The translations under genes were made by a program, and so were the position numbers. A stretch of 64,000 nucleotides of DNA from Sphingomonadaceae bacterium (lineage in GTDB: Bacteria; Pseudomonadota; Alphaproteobacteria; Sphingomonadales; Sphingomonadaceae), in contig JAPZTW010000008.1 of the NCBI GenBank assembly GCA_027533105.1, positions 1-64,000 of the forward strand, read 5' to 3'. A model generated the notes under the pieces. That model had not been told where the DNA came from. It saw only the letters and a list, made by a program, of their open reading frames with translations, and did not search any database. The stretch's first letter is position 1, and each line of letters opens with the position of its first letter. Shown piece by piece: positions 16,967 to 26,344 of the stretch.

Positions 16967-18432
16967 GGCATGGCCGCCCGCAGCGCCGCGTCCCAGCCGC
17001 TGCGCCGCGCCGCGCCCGGCTCGGCACCGGGCAGGAACCGCTGGATCTCGCCGCGCATCGCCGCCGCCGCATCGCCCAGCGAGCCATGCAGGCCAACCCC
17101 GACCGCCGCCAGCATGGCCGCACCGAGCGCAGTGGTTTCCACGAAGTGCGGCCGCTCGACCGGCACCCGCAGCACGTCGGCCAGATCCTGCGCCATCCAG
17201 TCGTTCGCGCTCATCCCGCCGTCGATGCGCAGCGAAGTCCAGGCCGCGCCATCGGCGGCAAAGGCGGCGGCCAGGTCGGCCGTCTGCATCGCCATGGCTT
17301 CCAGCGCGGCGCGAGCCAGGTGCGCGCGGCTGGTCGAAAAGCTCATGCCGGTGATCACCGCGCGCGCATCCGGCTGCCAGTGCGGCGCGCCAAGGCCCGA
17401 TAGCGCGGGCACGATGGTCACCCCGCCGCTGTCCGGCACCGAGCGGGCCAGTTCCTCGGTCTCGGGCGCGGAGGCGATGATCCCCAGGCTGTCGCGCAGC
17501 CATTTGACCAGGCTGCCCGCGACGAAGACCGAGCCTTCGAGCGCATAGGACCGCTGCCCGCCGATCTGGCACAGCACCGTGCCGAGCAGGCGGTGGCCCG
17601 AGCGCGGCACTTCGCCGCCCATGTTGGCCAGCACGAAAGCCCCGGTGCCGTAAGTCGCCTTGGTCTCGCCGGGCGAAAGGCAGCCCTGGCCGATGGTGGC
17701 GCTCTGCTGGTCGCCCACCAGCCCGGCAATCGGGATTGCCCCGCCGAACAGGTCGGGCGTGGTGGCGGCGAACCGCCCGGCATTGTCGACCACTTCGGGC
17801 AAGGCGCCGCGCGGCACGCCGAGGAGATCGCACAGGCCTTCGTCCCAGCTCGCCCCGGCCAGCGGCAAGAGCAGCGTGCGGCTGGCATTGCTGGCATCGG
17901 TGACATGCGCGCCGCCCGACAATTTCCACGTGAGCCAGGCTTCGACCGTGCCCAGCGCCAGGCGGCCGGCGGCAGCCGCTTCGGCCACGGCGGGCACATG
18001 ATCGATCAGCCAACGCATCTTCGTGCCGGAGAAATAGGGGTCGAGCAGCAGGCCGGTTGCCGCCTGGACCACCGGTTCCTGCCCGGCATCGCGCAGGGCC
18101 GCGCAGAACTCGGCGGTGCGGCGATCCTGCCAGACCAGCGCGTGGTGCAGCGGCTGGCCAGTGGCCTTGTCCCAGGCCACGACGGTTTCGCGCTGGTTGG
18201 TGATCCCGATGGCCGCCACCCGGCTGGCCCCGCCCGCCGCGCTGACCACTTCGCGCGCGCAGGCCAGGGTCTTGTCCCAGATCTCGCCCGCGTCGTGCTC
18301 AACCCAGCCGGGTTGGGGATAGTGCTGGGTCAGTTCCTGCTGGGCCACGCCCTTGAGCGCGCCTTCTGGCGTGAACAGCATGGCGCGGGTGGACGTGGTG
18401 CCCGCATCGAGAACGAGGATCAGGTCAGTCAT
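16963..18432 (-). CDS. glpK: glycerol kinase
   Basis: Phosphorylates glycerol to sn-glycerol-3-phosphate with ATP in the cytoplasm. FGGY-family protein of 489 residues, the usual GlpK length. Visible motifs: LVLDAGTTSTRAMLF (phosphate 1), GITNQRETVVAWD, VWQDRRT, GDQQSATIGQ and GAPHWQPDARA, and the C-terminal IDGGMSANDWMAQ with ALGAAMLAAVG. GAGAG precedes the ATG. The matching glpD is about 43 kb away in this window, and no glpF is seen. Between it and the divergent MBL gene lie two copies of a GC-rich palindrome. Confidence 0.95.
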   Translation of the reverse strand: MTDLILVLDAGTTSTRAMLFTPEGALKGVAQQELTQHYPQPGWVEHDAGEIWDKTLACAREVVSAAGGASRVAAIGITNQRETVVAWDKATGQPLHHALVWQDRRTAEFCAALRDAGQEPVVQAATGLLLDPYFSGTKMRWLIDHVPAVAEAAAAGRLALGTVEAWLTWKLSGGAHVTDASNASRTLLLPLAGASWDEGLCDLLGVPRGALPEVVDNAGRFAATTPDLFGGAIPIAGLVGDQQSATIGQGCLSPGETKATYGTGAFVLANMGGEVPRSGHRLLGTVLCQIGGQRSYALEGSVFVAGSLVKWLRDSLGIIASAPETEELARSVPDSGGVTIVPALSGLGAPHWQPDARAVITGMSFSTSRAHLARAALEAMAMQTADLAAAFAADGAAWTSLRIDGGMSANDWMAQDLADVLRVPVERPHFVETTALGAAMLAAVGVGLHGSLGDAAAAMRGEIQRFLPGAEPGAARRSGWDAALRAAMP

Positions 18433-18449
18433 GGTCTCTCACACAAATT

Positions 18450-18549
18450 CCCCTCCCGCCTGCGGGAGGGGTTAGGGGAGGGCCTGTTATCCATCCCCTC
18501 CTGCTCAGCCAACATGCCCTCCCCCGCTCCCTCCCGCAAGCGGGAGGGG
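18450..18549. repeat. pair of CCCTCCCGC-type palindromic repeats
   Basis: Two hairpins, CCCCTCCCGC-ct-GCGGGAGGGG at 18450-18471 and CCCTCCCGC-aa-GCGGGAGGGG at about 18529-18549, flank a pyrimidine/purine-biased spacer with complementary G-rich and C-rich stretches. They fill the divergent region between glpK and the MBL gene and belong to a repeat type widespread in sphingomonad intergenic DNA. Confidence 0.65.
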
Positions 18550-18594
18550 TGATGAAGGGTCGACACCTGCGGGCCGAATGTCCATATCCGGATC

Positions 18595-19518
18595 ATGGAT
18601 GCCCCGCCCAAACCCTGGCCCACTGGCCTGAGCGAGCAATGCGAACCGCTGGTGCGGCGCGTGCTGGCCCCCAATCCCTCGCCCTATACCTTCACGGGGA
18701 CGCAGACCTATATCGTCGGCGCGGGGGATGAAGTGGCGGTGATCGATCCCGGCCCGGCGGACGGCAGCATCGGCAGCGAGCCCAGCCCGTTCAAGGGCGC
18801 GGATACCAATGGCGTCGGCCATGTCGAGGCGATCCTGGCGGCGGTCGGCACGGCCCGGATCACCGCGATCCTGTGCACCCACACCCACCGCGACCATTCC
18901 CCCGCCGCCGCCCCGCTGAAGGCGCTGACCGGCGCGGCCATCATCGGCTGCGCGCCCTTGGTGCTGAGCGATGATGGCCCGCGCGCCGACAGCGCCTTTG
19001 ACCACAGCTATGCGCCCGACCGGGTGCTGAGCGATGGTGAGCGGATTTCCGGCCCCGACTGGACGATCGAGGCGGTCGCCACACCCGGCCATACCAGCAA
19101 CCATCTGTGCTATGGCCTGGTTGAAAGCGGGGCGCTGTTTACCGGCGATCACGTGATGGCCTGGTCGACCAGCGTCGTCTCGCCCCCCGATGGCGACATG
19201 AGCGCCTATATGGCGAGCCTGCAAAAGCTTTATGACCGCAACGACACGCGGCTTTACCCGGCCCACGGCCCGGCGGTGGACAAGCCGCGCCAGCTGGTGC
19301 GCGGCATGCTGGGCCACCGCCGCAGCCGCGAGGCGCAGATTCTCAAGCTGCTGGCCACCGGGCCGCAGCGGATCCCGGACATGGTCGCAGTGATGTACAA
19401 GGGGCTCGACCCCCGGCTGACCGGCGCGGCGGGCCGCTCGGTGCTGGCCCACCTGGTCGATCTGGAACGGCAAGGGCGGGTGGCCTGCCGCGACGAAACC
19501 TGGGCAATCAGCGCCTAG
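18595..19518 (+). CDS. MBL-fold metallohydrolase (LACTB2-like)
   Basis: Zinc hydrolase of 307 residues. The metal motif THTHRDH gives H96, H98, D100 and H101, followed by the distal ligands in TPGHTSNH, FTGDHV and YPAHG. A C-terminal winged-helix-like part (about 235-307, LLATGPQRIPDMVAVMY) matches the LACTB2 group, which acts on RNA or small esters. Here the substrate is unknown. It is the first gene of a plus-strand run and may share a transcript with the next membrane protein, 86 bp on. Confidence 0.85.
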   Translation: MDAPPKPWPTGLSEQCEPLVRRVLAPNPSPYTFTGTQTYIVGAGDEVAVIDPGPADGSIGSEPSPFKGADTNGVGHVEAILAAVGTARITAILCTHTHRDHSPAAAPLKALTGAAIIGCAPLVLSDDGPRADSAFDHSYAPDRVLSDGERISGPDWTIEAVATPGHTSNHLCYGLVESGALFTGDHVMAWSTSVVSPPDGDMSAYMASLQKLYDRNDTRLYPAHGPAVDKPRQLVRGMLGHRRSREAQILKLLATGPQRIPDMVAVMYKGLDPRLTGAAGRSVLAHLVDLERQGRVACRDETWAISA

Positions 19519-19604
19519 CCACGCCCGCAATCACCGCTTTCGTCCCAATCGAAACCATGGCAAAAGTCGGCCCAGTGGGTCGCGCCATGGGATGGGGAGA
19601 GCCA

Positions 19605-20366
19605 ATGGCCACGACATTCGACCAGGGCGGCACGGCCGCGCGCGCGGAAGAGCGCTTTTTCTTCAAGATGGCCTGCCTGATGGGGGCCGTGATCGTTGCC
19701 GGATTCAGCCTGAACCTGGCGCTCGGCCGATCGAGCTTTGCCGTGCCGTGGGTCTACCATGCCCACGGCGTGGTGTTCTTTGGCTGGGTCGCCCTGCTGG
19801 TCACGCAATCGTCGCTGATCGCGGGCGGCAATGTGGCACTGCACCGGCGGCTGGGCTGGCTTTCGGTGCTGTGGATCCCGCTGATGGTGGCGCTCGGCAT
19901 TGCCATAACGGTGACCTCGCTACAGCGCACCGGTGGACCGTTTTTCTTCGATGCCAATGAATTCATGATCAGCAACCCAATTGGTCTGGTCACCTTTGCC
20001 GCGCTTTCGCTGGGGGCGGTGGTGATGCGCAAGCGGACCGACTGGCACCGGCGCCTGATGCTGGGCGGGATGGCAACGATCCTGGGTCCCGGCTTCGGCC
20101 GGATCCTGCCCACCCCGCTGTTCGGGGCCTGGGCCTGGGAAATCACCAACCTGGTCGGCCTGGTCTTCGTGGTGGCTGGAATGCTGCGCGACCGAAAGCA
20201 CCTGGGCCATGCCCACCCGGCCTGGTTCGTGGCGCTGTTCGCCGGGGTCGGCTCGCTCGCCCTTGGCGAGTTCCTGGCCTATACCGACTGGGGCATTGCG
20301 CTGACCGAACAGATCATGGCCGGCCATCCGGGTGCCGCGCGGCCGATGCAGGCCTATATGCCGTGA
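19605..20366 (+). CDS. integral membrane protein of unknown function
   Basis: Protein of 253 residues with about seven predicted transmembrane helices and conserved-looking features: VYHAHGVVFFGWVALLVTQ, the repeated HRR motif in VALHRRLGW and DWHRRLMLGG, and an aromatic C-terminus. The two HRRL-type motifs and the YHAHG histidines look like possible metal or heme ligands, but I cannot name the family. ATG 19605 follows GGGAGAG; a start at 19557 lacks support. No functional link to the MBL gene or nadA is clear. Confidence 0.72.
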   Translation: MATTFDQGGTAARAEERFFFKMACLMGAVIVAGFSLNLALGRSSFAVPWVYHAHGVVFFGWVALLVTQSSLIAGGNVALHRRLGWLSVLWIPLMVALGIAITVTSLQRTGGPFFFDANEFMISNPIGLVTFAALSLGAVVMRKRTDWHRRLMLGGMATILGPGFGRILPTPLFGAWAWEITNLVGLVFVVAGMLRDRKHLGHAHPAWFVALFAGVGSLALGEFLAYTDWGIALTEQIMAGHPGAARPMQAYMP

Positions 20367-20431
20367 TCGGCACGCCTTGATCTGCGCCGGTTAAAGGGCC
20401 ATCTGGGGCCCGCTTCGCAAAGGGACCCCAG

Positions 20432-21418
20432 ATGACCGCCCAGCCGACCAACCTCTCCGGAATCGACGTCCGCGCCGAGATCGAACGCCTGCGCAAGGAG
20501 CGCAACGCGGTCATCCTGGCGCATTACTACCAGAAGCCGGAAATCCAGGACCTGGCCGATTTCGTGGGCGATTCGCTGGAGCTGTCGAAAAAGGCGGCGG
20601 CCACCGATGCCGATGTCATCGCCTTCTGCGGGGTGAAGTTCATGGCCGACACGGCCAAGATCCTGTCGCCCGACAAGATCGTGATCCTGCCCGACCTGGA
20701 CGCCGGGTGCAGCCTTGAGGACTCCTGCCCGCCGGAGAAGTTCAAGGCCTTCCGCGAGGCGCACCCCGATCACATTGCCCTCACCTATATCAACTGTTCG
20801 ACCGAGGTGAAGGCGCTGTCCGACGTGATCGTCACCAGCTCCAGCGCCGAGACGATCCTGGCCCAGATCCCGCCCGAACAGAAGATCATCTTCGGGCCTG
20901 ACCGGCACCTGGGCGGCTATCTCAACCGCAAGTTCGGGCGCGACATGCTGCTCTGGCCGGGGGTCTGCATCGTCCACGAGGCCTTCAGCGAAACCGAGCT
21001 CCTGAAGCTCAAGGCCCAGCACCCCGGCGCGCCGATCGCCGCCCACCCGGAATGCCCGCCGACCATCGTCGACCATGCCGATTACGTGGGCAGCACCAGC
21101 GGCATCCTGAACTTTGCCAAGACTTTCCCCGGCGACACCCTGATCGTCGCGACCGAGCCGCACATCATCCACCAGATGCAGCTGGCCCTGCCGGACAAGA
21201 CCTTCATCGGCGCGCCGGGGGCGGACGGCAACTGCAACTGCAACATCTGCCCCTACATGGCGCTCAACACGCTGGAAAAGCTCTACGTTGCGCTCCGCGA
21301 CCTGCAGCCGCGGATCGAGATCGAGGAAGGCTTGCGGCTGGGGGCGAAGAAGAGCCTCGATGCCATGCTGGCCATGGCCGGCGGGACCGTGGGCAAGGGC
21401 GATCTGGGCCGGGCCTAG
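20432..21418 (+). CDS. nadA: quinolinate synthase
   Basis: [4Fe-4S] enzyme that condenses iminoaspartate with dihydroxyacetone phosphate to quinolinate, the second step of de novo NAD synthesis. The 328-residue protein has the likely cluster cysteines in DAGCSLEDSC, HPECPP and CNICPYM, and the substrate-site VILAHYYQ and GSTSGIL stretches. AAGGGA precedes the ATG. nadB and nadC are not adjacent in this window, so the gene stands alone. A 12-bp gap separates it from the convergent CitE-like gene. Confidence 0.95.
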   Translation: MTAQPTNLSGIDVRAEIERLRKERNAVILAHYYQKPEIQDLADFVGDSLELSKKAAATDADVIAFCGVKFMADTAKILSPDKIVILPDLDAGCSLEDSCPPEKFKAFREAHPDHIALTYINCSTEVKALSDVIVTSSSAETILAQIPPEQKIIFGPDRHLGGYLNRKFGRDMLLWPGVCIVHEAFSETELLKLKAQHPGAPIAAHPECPPTIVDHADYVGSTSGILNFAKTFPGDTLIVATEPHIIHQMQLALPDKTFIGAPGADGNCNCNICPYMALNTLEKLYVALRDLQPRIEIEEGLRLGAKKSLDAMLAMAGGTVGKGDLGRA

Positions 21419-21430
21419 TGCCCGGTCGCG

Positions 21431-22312
21431 CTACCCTTCGATCCCCAGCATCCGCTGCGCCAGCATCAGATGCGGGCGGTCGATCATCCGGCGGTCGATC
21501 TGAAGCGTTCCGGCGTCCGGGTTGCCGGCAAAGGCAGCGACGATCGCGCGGGCTTCTTCCAGTTCGGCCTCGGTCGGGGTGAAGGCTTCGTTGATCACCG
21601 GCACCTGCGCCGGGTGGATCGCCAGCATTCCGGTAAAGCCATCGGCGCGGGCTTCCTCGGCGATCCGCTTGAGTCCCGCGGTATCGGCGAAATCGGCGTG
21701 AAGCGTGTCGATCGCGATCACCCCGCGAGCATGGGCCGTCAGCAGGGTCTGGGCGCGGACAAAGCGGAAGGCATCGGTCCAGCGGCCATCCTTGCCATAC
21801 TTGCGGCTGGCGCCGATCGCGGCGGACAGGTCTTCCCCGCCCCAGGTCAATCCAGCCAGGCGCGGCAGCGGCGCTGTGGCATAGGCCGGGATCGAGATGG
21901 CGGCAGCCGCCGTTTCGCTGACCAGCGGCAGGATCTTGACCGACCCGGTGGCGAGGCCGCTGCGCTGTTCCAGTTCGTAAAGCTCGGCCCCCAGCGCCTG
22001 GACCGATTCCGGCCCGGCCGACTTGGGCAGCATGATCCCGTCCGGCGCGCCGGGCAGCACGGCGACAAGGTCATCGCGCCACATCCAGCTGTCGAGCGCG
22101 TTGATCCGTACCCAGCGGCCGAACTTGCGCTCGGCGACCTGCTGGCGATGGGCACCCAGCCATTCCCGCGCCAGTTCGCGGGCGCGGGCCTTGTTGGCCG
22201 GGGCGACCGAATCTTCCAGGTCGACAATGATCACGTCGGCCCCGGTCGCGGCCGCCTTGCCCAGCTTCTTTTCGCTGTCACCGGGAACGAACAGCCACGA
22301 CCGCATCGCCAT
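21431..22312 (-). CDS. HpcH/HpaI aldolase family, CitE-like CoA ester lyase
   Basis: TIM-barrel Mg-dependent lyase of 293 residues. It opens with RSWLFVPGDSEKKLGKA and DVIIVDLEDSVAP, the signature of CitE and malyl-CoA lyase proteins, with the conserved metal-site Glu and Asp regions (LVSETAAAA and WGGEDLSAAIG). It would cleave or form a 3-hydroxyacyl-CoA such as malyl-CoA or methylmalyl-CoA. No citrate lyase CitD/CitF is nearby, so a stand-alone role is likely. It lies 17 bp downstream of the Old Yellow Enzyme gene on the same strand, probably one operon. Confidence 0.87.
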   Translation of the reverse strand: MAMRSWLFVPGDSEKKLGKAAATGADVIIVDLEDSVAPANKARARELAREWLGAHRQQVAERKFGRWVRINALDSWMWRDDLVAVLPGAPDGIMLPKSAGPESVQALGAELYELEQRSGLATGSVKILPLVSETAAAAISIPAYATAPLPRLAGLTWGGEDLSAAIGASRKYGKDGRWTDAFRFVRAQTLLTAHARGVIAIDTLHADFADTAGLKRIAEEARADGFTGMLAIHPAQVPVINEAFTPTEAELEEARAIVAAFAGNPDAGTLQIDRRMIDRPHLMLAQRMLGIEG

Positions 22313-22329
22313 GCCGGGATCGCCTTTCC

Positions 22330-23424
22330 TTATGCCGCCGGCTCAAGCGCCGGGTAATCGATATAGCCTTCCGGTCCCGGCAGGTACCAGCTTTGCGGAA
22401 CCCGGACGTTGGGCGCCCATTCCACCCCGTTGCGGATCCGCCAGGCGAGGTCCGGGTTGGAGATATAGGGGCGGCCAAAGCTGATCGCCTCGCAGGCGCC
22501 GCTGGCCACATCGGCGGCGGCCTGTTCGGCGGTATAGTCGCTGTTCAGCACCAGCGGCCCCTTGAAGATCGTGCGCAGGTGCGCGCCCTGCTTGGGCACC
22601 TCGGTTGCGCCAAAAGTGCCGTCCGGCCCCGGCTGGCGCAGTTCGAGGAAGCCGATGCCCAGTTCCTGCAGCACCCGGGCCGCCGCGCCGAAGGTGGTGG
22701 CCGGATCGCTGTCATCACAGCCCTGCGTTTCGCCATTGGGCGAAAGCCGGATGGAGACGCGGCCCGCGCCCCACACGTCGATCAGCCGCTCCAGCACTTC
22801 GCGCATCAGCCGCACGCGGTTTTCGGCCGGGCCGCCATAGTCATCGTCGCGCAGGTTGGAGGAGCTGCGGATGAACTGGTCGATCAGGTAGCCGTTGGCG
22901 CCGTGCAGCTGCACGCCATCGAACCCGGCAGCCTTGGCATTGGCGGCGGCCTTGCCGTAATCGTCGATGATCCGGGCGATATCGTCCTTGGTCGCGGCGC
23001 GGGCCTGTTCGTGCGGCTTGCGCCCGGTGGGGGTGTGGGCGTGGTCCGGGGCCGTGGTGGCCGAGGCCGAGACCGGCGGATTGCCGCCCAGGAAATCGGG
23101 GTGGACCAGCCGGCCCATGTGCCACAGCTGCAGGATGATGCGCCCGCCAGCCTGGTGCACGGCCTCGGTCGTCAGCTTCCAGCCTTCGGTCTGCGCCTCG
23201 CTCCAGATGCCGGGCGCGGCCGGCCAGCCGAGGCCTTCAACGCTGATCCCGGTCGCCTCGGAAATGATCAGGCCAGCCCCGGCGCGTTGACGGTAATATT
23301 CGGCCATCATCGCGTTGGGGATCGAACCCGGATCGGACCGGCCGCGGGTCAGCGGGGCCATCAGCACGCGGTTGGGGCATTCGATTGCGCCGAGGGTAAC
23401 CGGCTGGAACAGGGCTTCGTGCAA
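22330..23424 (-). CDS. Old Yellow Enzyme family alkene reductase (NemA-like)
   Basis: FMN-dependent NADPH reductase of about 364 residues acting on electrophilic double bonds or nitro compounds. The opening ALFQPVTLGAIECPNRVLMAPLTR, QLWHMGRLVHPDFL, the substrate-binding HGANGYLIDQF and the FMN phosphate site ISFGRPYISNPDL mark the NemA/OYE class. I prefer the TTG at 23424, which has GGAGG at good spacing; the GTG at 23436 would put that ribosome site inside the gene. It is co-directional with the CitE-like gene and divergent from the DMT transporter. Confidence 0.87.
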   Translation of the reverse strand: MHEALFQPVTLGAIECPNRVLMAPLTRGRSDPGSIPNAMMAEYYRQRAGAGLIISEATGISVEGLGWPAAPGIWSEAQTEGWKLTTEAVHQAGGRIILQLWHMGRLVHPDFLGGNPPVSASATTAPDHAHTPTGRKPHEQARAATKDDIARIIDDYGKAAANAKAAGFDGVQLHGANGYLIDQFIRSSSNLRDDDYGGPAENRVRLMREVLERLIDVWGAGRVSIRLSPNGETQGCDDSDPATTFGAAARVLQELGIGFLELRQPGPDGTFGATEVPKQGAHLRTIFKGPLVLNSDYTAEQAAADVASGACEAISFGRPYISNPDLAWRIRNGVEWAPNVRVPQSWYLPGPEGYIDYPALEPAA

Positions 23425-23491
23425 GGGATCCTCCACAGTGAACTGGCAGCAATTGTCTTTGCTTTCTTAACCGAGCGGCTAAGGCATCGGC

Positions 23492-24397
23492 ATGACGAAC
23501 GCAATGGCCAGCAATGGTACCGGTGGCGCACGCCCGATCCATTTCGCCGCGCTGCTGGGCGGCAATGCCGCGCTGGCGCTGGGGCCGCTGTGGGTGCGGC
23601 TGGCCGATACGGGGCCGGTCTCGGCCGGGTTCTGGCGGCTGGCGCTGGCGATCCCGTTCTTCGTCCTGCTGGCCCGAATGAACCGCCAGCCGCTGACCGG
23701 CATGTCGCGCGGGGTGCTGCTGGCGGTACTGGCCGGCGGCGTGTTCTTTGCGCTGGACCTGTCGAGCTGGCACCTGGGGATCGAACTGACCCGGCTGGGC
23801 AATGCCACGCTGTTCGGCAATTCGGGCTCGATCCTGATTGCCGCCTGGGGCCTGATCGCGCTGCGCCGCGCGCCGCGCACGGCGGAATGGCTGGCCTTTG
23901 CCGCCGCCATCGCCGGCTCGGCGATCCTGCTCGGCCGCAGCCTGGAGATCGACCGGACCACGCTGATCGGCGATCTGCTCTGCCTGCTGGCCGGGTTCCT
24001 CTATACCTTCTACATCCTGCTCGCCCAGCGCGGGCGGGCCGTGCTGGGCGGCTGGGCACTGCTGTTCTGGTCCAGCCTGATTGGCCTGCCGGTGATGGCG
24101 GGCTTCGCGCTGGCGCTGGGCGAGCCGTTCTGGCCGACGAACTGGGGACCGGTCATTGCCCTGGCCTTTACCAGCCAGCTGATCGGGCAGGGGCTGCTGG
24201 TCTATGCCCTGCGCCATTTCCCGCCGCTGGTGATCGGCCTCGCGCTGCTGACCCAGCCGGCCATTGCGGTGACCGTGGGCTGGATCCAGTTCGGCGAGGC
24301 ACTGGCCCTGCCCGACCTGATCGGCATGGCGCTGGTCGCCGCCGGGCTGGTCCTGGCCCGCAGCAGCGAACCGCCCGCGCCGCGCGCCGCGGGCTGA
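23492..24397 (+). CDS. DMT superfamily transporter (EamA domains)
   Basis: Inner-membrane exporter-like protein of 301 residues with about ten transmembrane helices in two EamA repeats. The first repeat begins ALLGGNAALALGPLWVRLADTG and the second around DLLCLLAGFLYTFYILLAQRG. EamA proteins usually export amino acids or metabolites; the substrate is unknown. The ATG at 23492 has AAGG upstream, and a second ATG at 23504 is possible. It ends 5 bp before the convergent lipoprotein gene. Confidence 0.84.
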   Translation: MTNAMASNGTGGARPIHFAALLGGNAALALGPLWVRLADTGPVSAGFWRLALAIPFFVLLARMNRQPLTGMSRGVLLAVLAGGVFFALDLSSWHLGIELTRLGNATLFGNSGSILIAAWGLIALRRAPRTAEWLAFAAAIAGSAILLGRSLEIDRTTLIGDLLCLLAGFLYTFYILLAQRGRAVLGGWALLFWSSLIGLPVMAGFALALGEPFWPTNWGPVIALAFTSQLIGQGLLVYALRHFPPLVIGLALLTQPAIAVTVGWIQFGEALALPDLIGMALVAAGLVLARSSEPPAPRAAG

Positions 24398-24402
24398 AGC
24401 GC

Positions 24403-24702
24403 TTACTCTTCTGGCGCGGCGGCCGGGGCCTCGGCTGCGGGCGCCTCGGCCGTGGGGGCGGCATCGCTCGCCGCAGCGTCGGTTTCGGTCGCATCAGCCG
24501 CTCCGGTGCTTTCCACCTTCGGCGCGAGCGGAGCCTGGCTGCGGACCGTATCGAGCGGCAGCATGGCATCGCTGGCCGAACCGGGCAGGATCTCGCCCGC
24601 CGCGGTCCCGGCACCTTCATCCTTCTTCGCGCCCCCACAGGCGGCGAGCATCAGCGCCAGGGGCAGCAGGGTCAGGACAGGCAGCGGAAAGGCGTGACGC
24701 AT
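24403..24702 (-). CDS. small putative lipoprotein
   Basis: Exported protein of 99 residues. The N-terminus [18 protein letters not shown] leads to a lipobox LAAC (cysteine around residue 22), so it should be lipidated and membrane anchored. The remainder is acidic and Ala/Pro-rich, ending with repeated EAPAAEAPAAAPEE; no domain is recognised. ATG 24702 follows GCAGGAGA and overlaps the lipB stop as TGATG, so the two are translationally coupled, though a role in lipoate metabolism is not implied by the sequence. Confidence 0.7.
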   Translation of the reverse strand: MRHAFPLPVLTLLPLALMLAACGGAKKDEGAGTAAGEILPGSASDAMLPLDTVRSQAPLAPKVESTGAADATETDAAASDAAPTAEAPAAEAPAAAPEE

Positions 24703-25379
24703 CACAATGTCTCCTGCGGCGGACAGGGTCGCTCCAGCGCGGCGAGGAATTCGCCCGCCCGCTTCAGCAGGGCCTCGTCCCAGGTCGGCATATCCACCGC
24801 ATGGCCCAGCCGCGCAAGGCTGGTGACGCCGAATTCGTCGATCCCGCAAGGCACGATCCCGCCAAAGTGCGACAGGTCCGGGTTCAGGTTGACCGAAAAG
24901 CCGTGCATCGTCACCCAGCGGCGGATGCGGACACCGATCGCGCCGATCTTGGCCTCGCGCCCGTCGATGTCGCGGGTCCAGATGCCGATCCGGCCTTCGC
25001 TGCGCCAGCTCTCCACCCCGAAATCGGCCAGGGTGGCGATCACCCAGCCCTCCATCGCGTGAACGAAGCCGCGCACGTCGCGCGCCCGGCGCTTCAGGTC
25101 GAGCAGGACATAGCCGACCCGCTGGCCCGGCCCGTGATAGGTATAGCGCCCGCCGCGCCCGGCCTCGACCACTTCGAAGCGCGGATCGAGCAGTTCGTCC
25201 GCCGCGGCGCTGGTTCCGGCAGTGTAGACCGGCGGATGCTCCAGCAGCCAGACCAGCTCGGGCGCGGTGCCGGCGGCGATCGCGGCATTGCGCTCGGTCA
25301 TGAAATCGAGCGCGGCGCGATAGGGCACCTGCGCTTCATCGCGCCGCCATTCGATGGCTGGATCGAGACCGGGAATCAT
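24702..25379 (-). CDS. lipB: octanoyl-[acyl-carrier-protein]:protein octanoyltransferase
   Basis: Transfers octanoate from ACP to lipoyl domains of 2-oxoacid dehydrogenases and the glycine cleavage H protein; LipA then adds sulfur. Protein of 225 residues with [16 protein letters not shown], the lysine region [19 protein letters not shown] and nucleophile C178 in VPCGI. The chosen start [12 protein letters not shown] fits the family; an upstream in-frame ATG at 25415 would add twelve residues. lipA is not in the window. A 95-bp gap separates it from the divergent membrane-protein gene. Confidence 0.93.
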   Translation of the reverse strand: MIPGLDPAIEWRRDEAQVPYRAALDFMTERNAAIAAGTAPELVWLLEHPPVYTAGTSAAADELLDPRFEVVEAGRGGRYTYHGPGQRVGYVLLDLKRRARDVRGFVHAMEGWVIATLADFGVESWRSEGRIGIWTRDIDGREAKIGAIGVRIRRWVTMHGFSVNLNPDLSHFGGIVPCGIDEFGVTSLARLGHAVDMPTWDEALLKRAGEFLAALERPCPPQETL

Positions 25380-25474
25380 GGCACGTTGCGTGGCGGCAAT
25401 TGCTGTGGTTATCAAGGGGCTTGCACAGGGGCGTGACCGGTTCGGCAGCCACCTGACACAGGGGAGACTTGCCG

Positions 25475-26287
25475 ATGCGGTTCGACAGCAATCGTGCCTG
25501 GACCGAAGCGACCGAGATCGTGCGGGCCAATCGCGCGGTCCTGTGGGCCGTGGCCGGGGTGTTCCTGGCCCTGCCGGTCTTTGCCATCACCCTGCTCGCC
25601 CCTCCGCCCGAAGCGCCGGAAGGCGCCGATCCGCGCGCGCTGATGGACCTGATGGGGGCCTATTACACCCAGGCCGCGCCCTGGTTCCTGGCCATGGCGG
25701 CGTGCCAGCTGATCGGCACCCTGACCATGCTGGCGCTGTTCACCGATCGCAGCCGGCCGACCGTGGCCGAAGCGCTGCAACAGGGCGTGAAAGGCCTGCT
25801 GCCCACGATCCTGGCACAGATCCTGGCCGGGTTTGCCTTCTTCCTGGTGGCGATACTCCTGATCGGCCCGGCCAGCCTCGCCGGACCGGCGGCAACGGCG
25901 GTGGCCGTGGTGCTGGCGCTGATGGGCTTTGCCTATGGGGTGACGCGAATTTCGATGGTGGCGCCGGTGGTGATGGTCGAAGGACAGCGCAACCCGCTGG
26001 CCGCCCTGACCCGATCCTGGCGGCTGACCGAAGGCAATGCCGGACGGCTGCTGTTCTTCTATGCCCTGCTGTTCCTGGGCTTCTGGATCACGGTGCTGCT
26101 GCTGGGCGGGCTGGCCGACCTGGGCCTGCGGCTCATCCTGGGCGAGCAGCTTGGCGCCCCGCTGGGGGCCTTCGTGGCCGCTGCGTTGCAGGCGGTGATG
26201 ACGATCTATTTCACCGCGGTCTACGCCGCGACCCATCGCCAGCTGGCCGGACCATCGGCCAGCAACCAGGCAAGCACCTTCGAATAG
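25475..26287 (+). CDS. polytopic membrane protein, GPDPase membrane-domain-like (copy 1)
   Basis: Protein of 270 residues with about six transmembrane helices. The signature [21 protein letters not shown] (written in part: [12 protein letters not shown]) is shared with the next gene and resembles the membrane domain of glycerophosphodiester phosphodiesterases, although no catalytic phosphodiesterase domain is present. ATG 25475 has GGGGAG 8 nt upstream. The first helix pair begins at [16 protein letters not shown]. Function is unknown; membrane organisation or lipid handling is inference from the family name only. Confidence 0.7.
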   Translation: MRFDSNRAWTEATEIVRANRAVLWAVAGVFLALPVFAITLLAPPPEAPEGADPRALMDLMGAYYTQAAPWFLAMAACQLIGTLTMLALFTDRSRPTVAEALQQGVKGLLPTILAQILAGFAFFLVAILLIGPASLAGPAATAVAVVLALMGFAYGVTRISMVAPVVMVEGQRNPLAALTRSWRLTEGNAGRLLFFYALLFLGFWITVLLLGGLADLGLRLILGEQLGAPLGAFVAAALQAVMTIYFTAVYAATHRQLAGPSASNQASTFE

Positions 26288-26344
26288 GCTTCAAGGTCGG
26301 GGTCGGAACCTCCGGCCCCGCAACACCGGGGGGAGGACAAGTAC

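Noticed and set aside
15992..18013. Open frame of 673 codons on the minus strand through tilS and glpK
   Set aside because: It lies in a wrong frame of glpK and antisense to tilS; no conserved motif and no ribosome site.
22393..25062. Open frame of 889 codons on the plus strand
   Set aside because: It crosses an Old Yellow Enzyme gene, a DMT transporter gene, the lipoprotein gene and lipB, each of which is strongly supported in its own frame.
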